Source: Branchiostoma floridae (lineage: Eukaryota > Chordata > Leptocardii > Amphioxiformes > Branchiostomatidae). Taken from it: 64,000 nt of DNA. Location: the NCBI RefSeq assembly GCF_000003815.2, contig NC_049983.1:1477999-1541998 (forward strand), in the 5' to 3' direction. The position numbers and the translations under genes were made by a program. Shown here piece by piece: positions 61,258 through 64,000 of the stretch (positions are counted from its first letter, which is position 1; each line of letters starts with the position of its first letter). The notes under the pieces were generated by a model. It ran no database searches, was not told the DNA's origin, and saw only the letters and a program-made list of their open reading frames with translations.

Positions 61258-61440
61258 TTACTTGAGATCATTGACGCGGATAATATTATAGTAGGGTGCA
61301 TTTACGAATCACGACAAGCGAATATGTTGGAGTTGGGGTATAGCGTACAAAAAAAGTAAAAATAAAAATAAAAAAAAGTTTCTTCTTAAATTTGACGGAA
61401 TGTTTTAAATGGGACCATGCTGGGTCAAGCGGATCTGGAG
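61258..61440 (+). mobile_element. MITE family M1, partial copy
   Basis: cattgacgcggataatattatagtagggtgcattta and acgacaagcgaatatgtt match the M1 copy at about 32935-33000. A later block gggaccatgctgggtca matches about 33075-33095. The terminal repeats are not clear, so the copy is worn or truncated. Confidence 0.6.
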
Positions 61441-61819
61441 TATCTTGTTCAGTCGTAATTTTAGTGTTTTTAGCCTAACCTTTAATAGCAATATAGGCAA
61501 CATTTAAATTTTGGCGACGACTCGGTGACAAGCCTAACAGTATAGAGTGCGTCAGTTTGGCGAGAAATTCGATAGGTATTTCTGGAATTGTCCCGCGTGT
61601 ATCCTTTGGAGGGGAATAACTCTATAAGGAATTGACGGACAATAATGATATTTGTGATGTAGATAGCTTTAGATGTCATCATCATCATCGCAGGCTGCTT
61701 GTCCGGACCAGGTCCACCCTCTCCTTCCAGACGTCTCTGTCCCCCGTAACGTTCTTTAAGTCCCGCAACCCCACATCACGAGCAAGCTGGTCTATACATG
61801 TTAGTCGATATATCTTACA

Positions 61820-62420
61820 TAATATATGCTAATCATGCAAATCAGGGGCTAATTTGCATAATCAATGAGAACAGTTTATAAATTCACAATATTTCATAAT
61901 AGGATACTCAACATATGGCATATGTTACTGAAAAAAAAAGTGTAGCCTAACTGTATCTGTCCGATTGGCAAATATTCCCAGAATTGCACAGCAATTCATC
62001 CGCGCGTGCGCAGTTGCATCATCTCTTTGAAGGAAAGTAACTTTGGAAAGGCTTGAAGGATTGTCGGGATTTTTAATATGTAGATAACTTTGAAGGCGCC
62101 TTCCATAATTAAGGACTATTAAAGCAAGCCAAGGGCTTATTTGCATAATAAATGAGGACATTTAATTAATCCACAGCATTTCATAAAGGCCACTCAAGCA
62201 TATAACATATGGCACGTGTAACTGAAAAAAGAGAGAAATATCAATAGACATCAGTTATGCAAATCGTTATTTATTAACTTATTTGCATAATTAATAAGGA
62301 ATCGATATAATAGCATAGTGTTAGATTACGATAATTTTATTCTTGTGACAATCATAGCCTTATCAGATCCAAGTTACGTAAATTAGGGTCTCATTTACAT
62401 AATTTATGAAAAATGCTACA
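61820..62420. repeat. Octamer-rich inverted blocks
   Basis: At least four short blocks of the form atgcaaat...atttgcat or taatttgcataat lie here (61835, 62130, 62260, 62380). The same block type occurs inside the 22561-23455 element and near 45900. They are probably fragments of one repeat family. Each block is a near-palindrome containing the POU octamer ATGCAAAT. Confidence 0.55.
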
Positions 62421-62954
62421 ATAACTTTCTTTGCTAAGACTTTCATATTTCGAACGCATTGTTATTTTGGTAGAGATTATGATCAGCTGACATCTACTTT
62501 TCCAAATGAGGTTCTCCTTTAAAAGTAATGAGAAACATTTACAATAGGTCAGTCGTCACAAGAGACCACCATTTTTGTTGACAGCAATGCTTCACAAACA
62601 GTCATCTTGTTTTGGACTCACACGTATGTTTACATAACATACATAAAATTTGTTACAAAGAGCACCGAATTGAGAAGGACCAGATCCCTGGTGGAAAGCA
62701 CTTTACGTGGTGTACTGAATTGGTGTGTGAATTTGTTACTATTGTCTGGTATATCTTACTCCATTGCCTAACCAGTGTATGATATAAAGAGGTATGCCCA
62801 ATCGTTTTCTACGACTGTGTTTCTTTTAGGAAGATCCAAGCCACTGCTATATATCGCCCCAACCGAAGCCTCTGCTTCAGGAATATGAATATGAGTATTT
62901 GATAGGCTCAAAACCACGAGAGCAGAGCGCTATGCGGCGGACTGCGATTTGTCC

Positions 62955-63124
62955 CATTTGGCAAGTTTACATTAGGTTTGTGACCTCTAACCTTTGCTCC
63001 GTTGATGACCTCCGTCCGCCATTTTGTTTTATGTCGTCGACATTGCAATCATCTCCTCCAAACTGACGCGGTATTTAAAGAATTTCAGAGGACGCGGAGA
63101 GCGCTTTCCACCATAGACCTACAG
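62955..63124 (+). promoter_or_regulatory. Paralogous promoter and first exon, probably of a further zinc-finger gene
   Basis: aggtttgtgacctctaacctttgctccg, then tccgccattttgttttatg, then donor ctacag|gtaagc at 63124/63125, followed by gtcgttaatgcttcc as in zinc-finger gene 2 (57640). The coding exon would lie beyond the right edge of the window. Confidence 0.58.
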
Positions 63125-64000
63125 GTAAGCAATGTGAGTGTCGTTAATGCTTCCTGGTTGGTGCTTGTTCATACTTTTTCGGAGGTAAATTAGAATTATA
63201 GAGGTATGTGTAGGGCTGACGTCAGAGTTGCGTTGCGCGGTAGAGGGCAAAAAATGGGAAGACGATTTGGGTGTGACTTAAAATCCTTGAAAATCCTTCT
63301 TTTCCTTGAAAATTTTTGCCCAATCTGGAGACTTTTTGAGTTAGAAGAGACAGGTAGGGTCTAAGCTTTCCTGTTTGGGTCAAAATTTGTTCAGTTCAAC
63401 AGTTCAGCTGGTGTAAGGACAGGTTTTAGTTACAGGGTGCTACTGGTTGTATCAGGAGGGAAAATGGGTCAAAGGTGAGGTTTCTTTCATAGAGCGAGCT
63501 TTTCTCCGAGAATGAGCCAAACAACCCTCTGTTTTCTTTGAATGCTTATAAACTAGACCCAAGTGACTTTCTGGTGGAGAAGAATTTTAAAGATTGAACT
63601 ATGGGTTAGTACTTTTTTGAAGCCTTCATTCAGTGTATTTCAACATGCTTGTCAATGGGCAGCCCTAACTTCGATGTCTGACCTGTACGATCGGTAGTTG
63701 GAGGGGGGGGGGGGGGGGGGCATGAAAACTAATGAGTGATGTACCGGCTGCCCAATATCGATTTGTACCTTCAGTTTACGGTTAGAAATCTTCTTCTTCG
63801 TCTTCTTCCGGTTACGTGTCAACTTCATTTTAAAAACTCTGACACGGTGGGGGGTAAGAGTAAGGGTACCCTTGGTGTACTTAAATCCTTAAAATCCACA
63901 TAGAGAAAAATTATAGGGACACCACAAGAATAAGGTGAAAACCCTTACCTGTCACGTGTGTGATATCCACCTCCAATATTCTAACATATCACCAGCTCAC
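63125..64000 (+). other. Probable first intron, right edge
   Basis: No coding sequence recognised. A G homopolymer lies at about 63703-63720 and a cttcttcttcgtcttcttc run near 63790. If the previous feature is a first exon, this is its intron. Confidence 0.4.

Overview
The window looks like cephalochordate (amphioxus, Branchiostoma-like) nuclear DNA. This is inferred from gene style, not from a database match. The signs are split exons with GT-AG borders, C2H2 fingers alternating CGECGYRT and CDQCDYSA types, an expanded BTB-Kelch family, an NPMY-containing type II lectin receptor, and many non-LTR retrotransposon pieces, tRNA-headed SINEs and short inverted-repeat elements. There is no operon structure.

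Layout. (1) About 2.1-7.4 kb, minus strand: a seven-exon gene for a type II membrane receptor with a cytoplasmic tail, one TM helix, a coiled-coil neck, a collagen stalk and an F-type (fucose-binding) lectin head. All splice phases agree. Between exons 1 and 2 lie a dead copy of exon 2 and a collagen-like piece. (2) 8.3-13.9 kb: a retroelement graveyard. It holds a CR1/jockey-like LINE 3' end and a dead L1-like element, itself broken by a SINE and by a fragment that looks like an R2-type endonuclease domain, all nested in an older repeat. (3) 14.6-33.7 kb, minus strand: four tandem BTB-BACK-Kelch (KLHL) copies. Units 1 and 4 are intact on paper. Unit 2 has lost the AG before exon 2. Unit 3 lacks exons 2-4 and carries a frameshift. 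A fifth unit survives only as a 3'-UTR-like relic near 37 kb. (4) 34-36 kb: a Penelope-like GIY-YIG fragment, a fold-back element and a LINE tail. (5) 39.6-43.9 kb, minus strand: a complete five-exon Rac-family GTPase of 192 residues. (6) 45.6-47.9 kb, minus strand: a C2H2 zinc-finger gene whose distal fingers have decayed and been split by a 19-bp minisatellite. (7) 48.3-55.7 kb, plus strand: a full-length Tx1/L1-like LINE with two long open ORFs, a poly(A) tail and an 11-12 bp target duplication that coincides with the start of a 5S rRNA-like sequence. Its 5' UTR carries a 1,356-bp inverted-repeat element, flanked by a perfect 9-bp duplication and packed with short hairpin units. (8) 57.5-59.2 kb, plus strand: a second zinc-finger gene with twelve complete fingers. 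A paralogous promoter/first exon at about 62.9-63.1 kb suggests a third zinc-finger gene beyond the right edge.

The genes do not form one pathway. The window shows local tandem duplication (KLHL, zinc fingers, lectin exons) and nested transposition. The most unusual parts are the hairpin-packed inverted-repeat element, the LINE sitting in a 5S-like target, and the collagen-stalked F-type lectin receptor.
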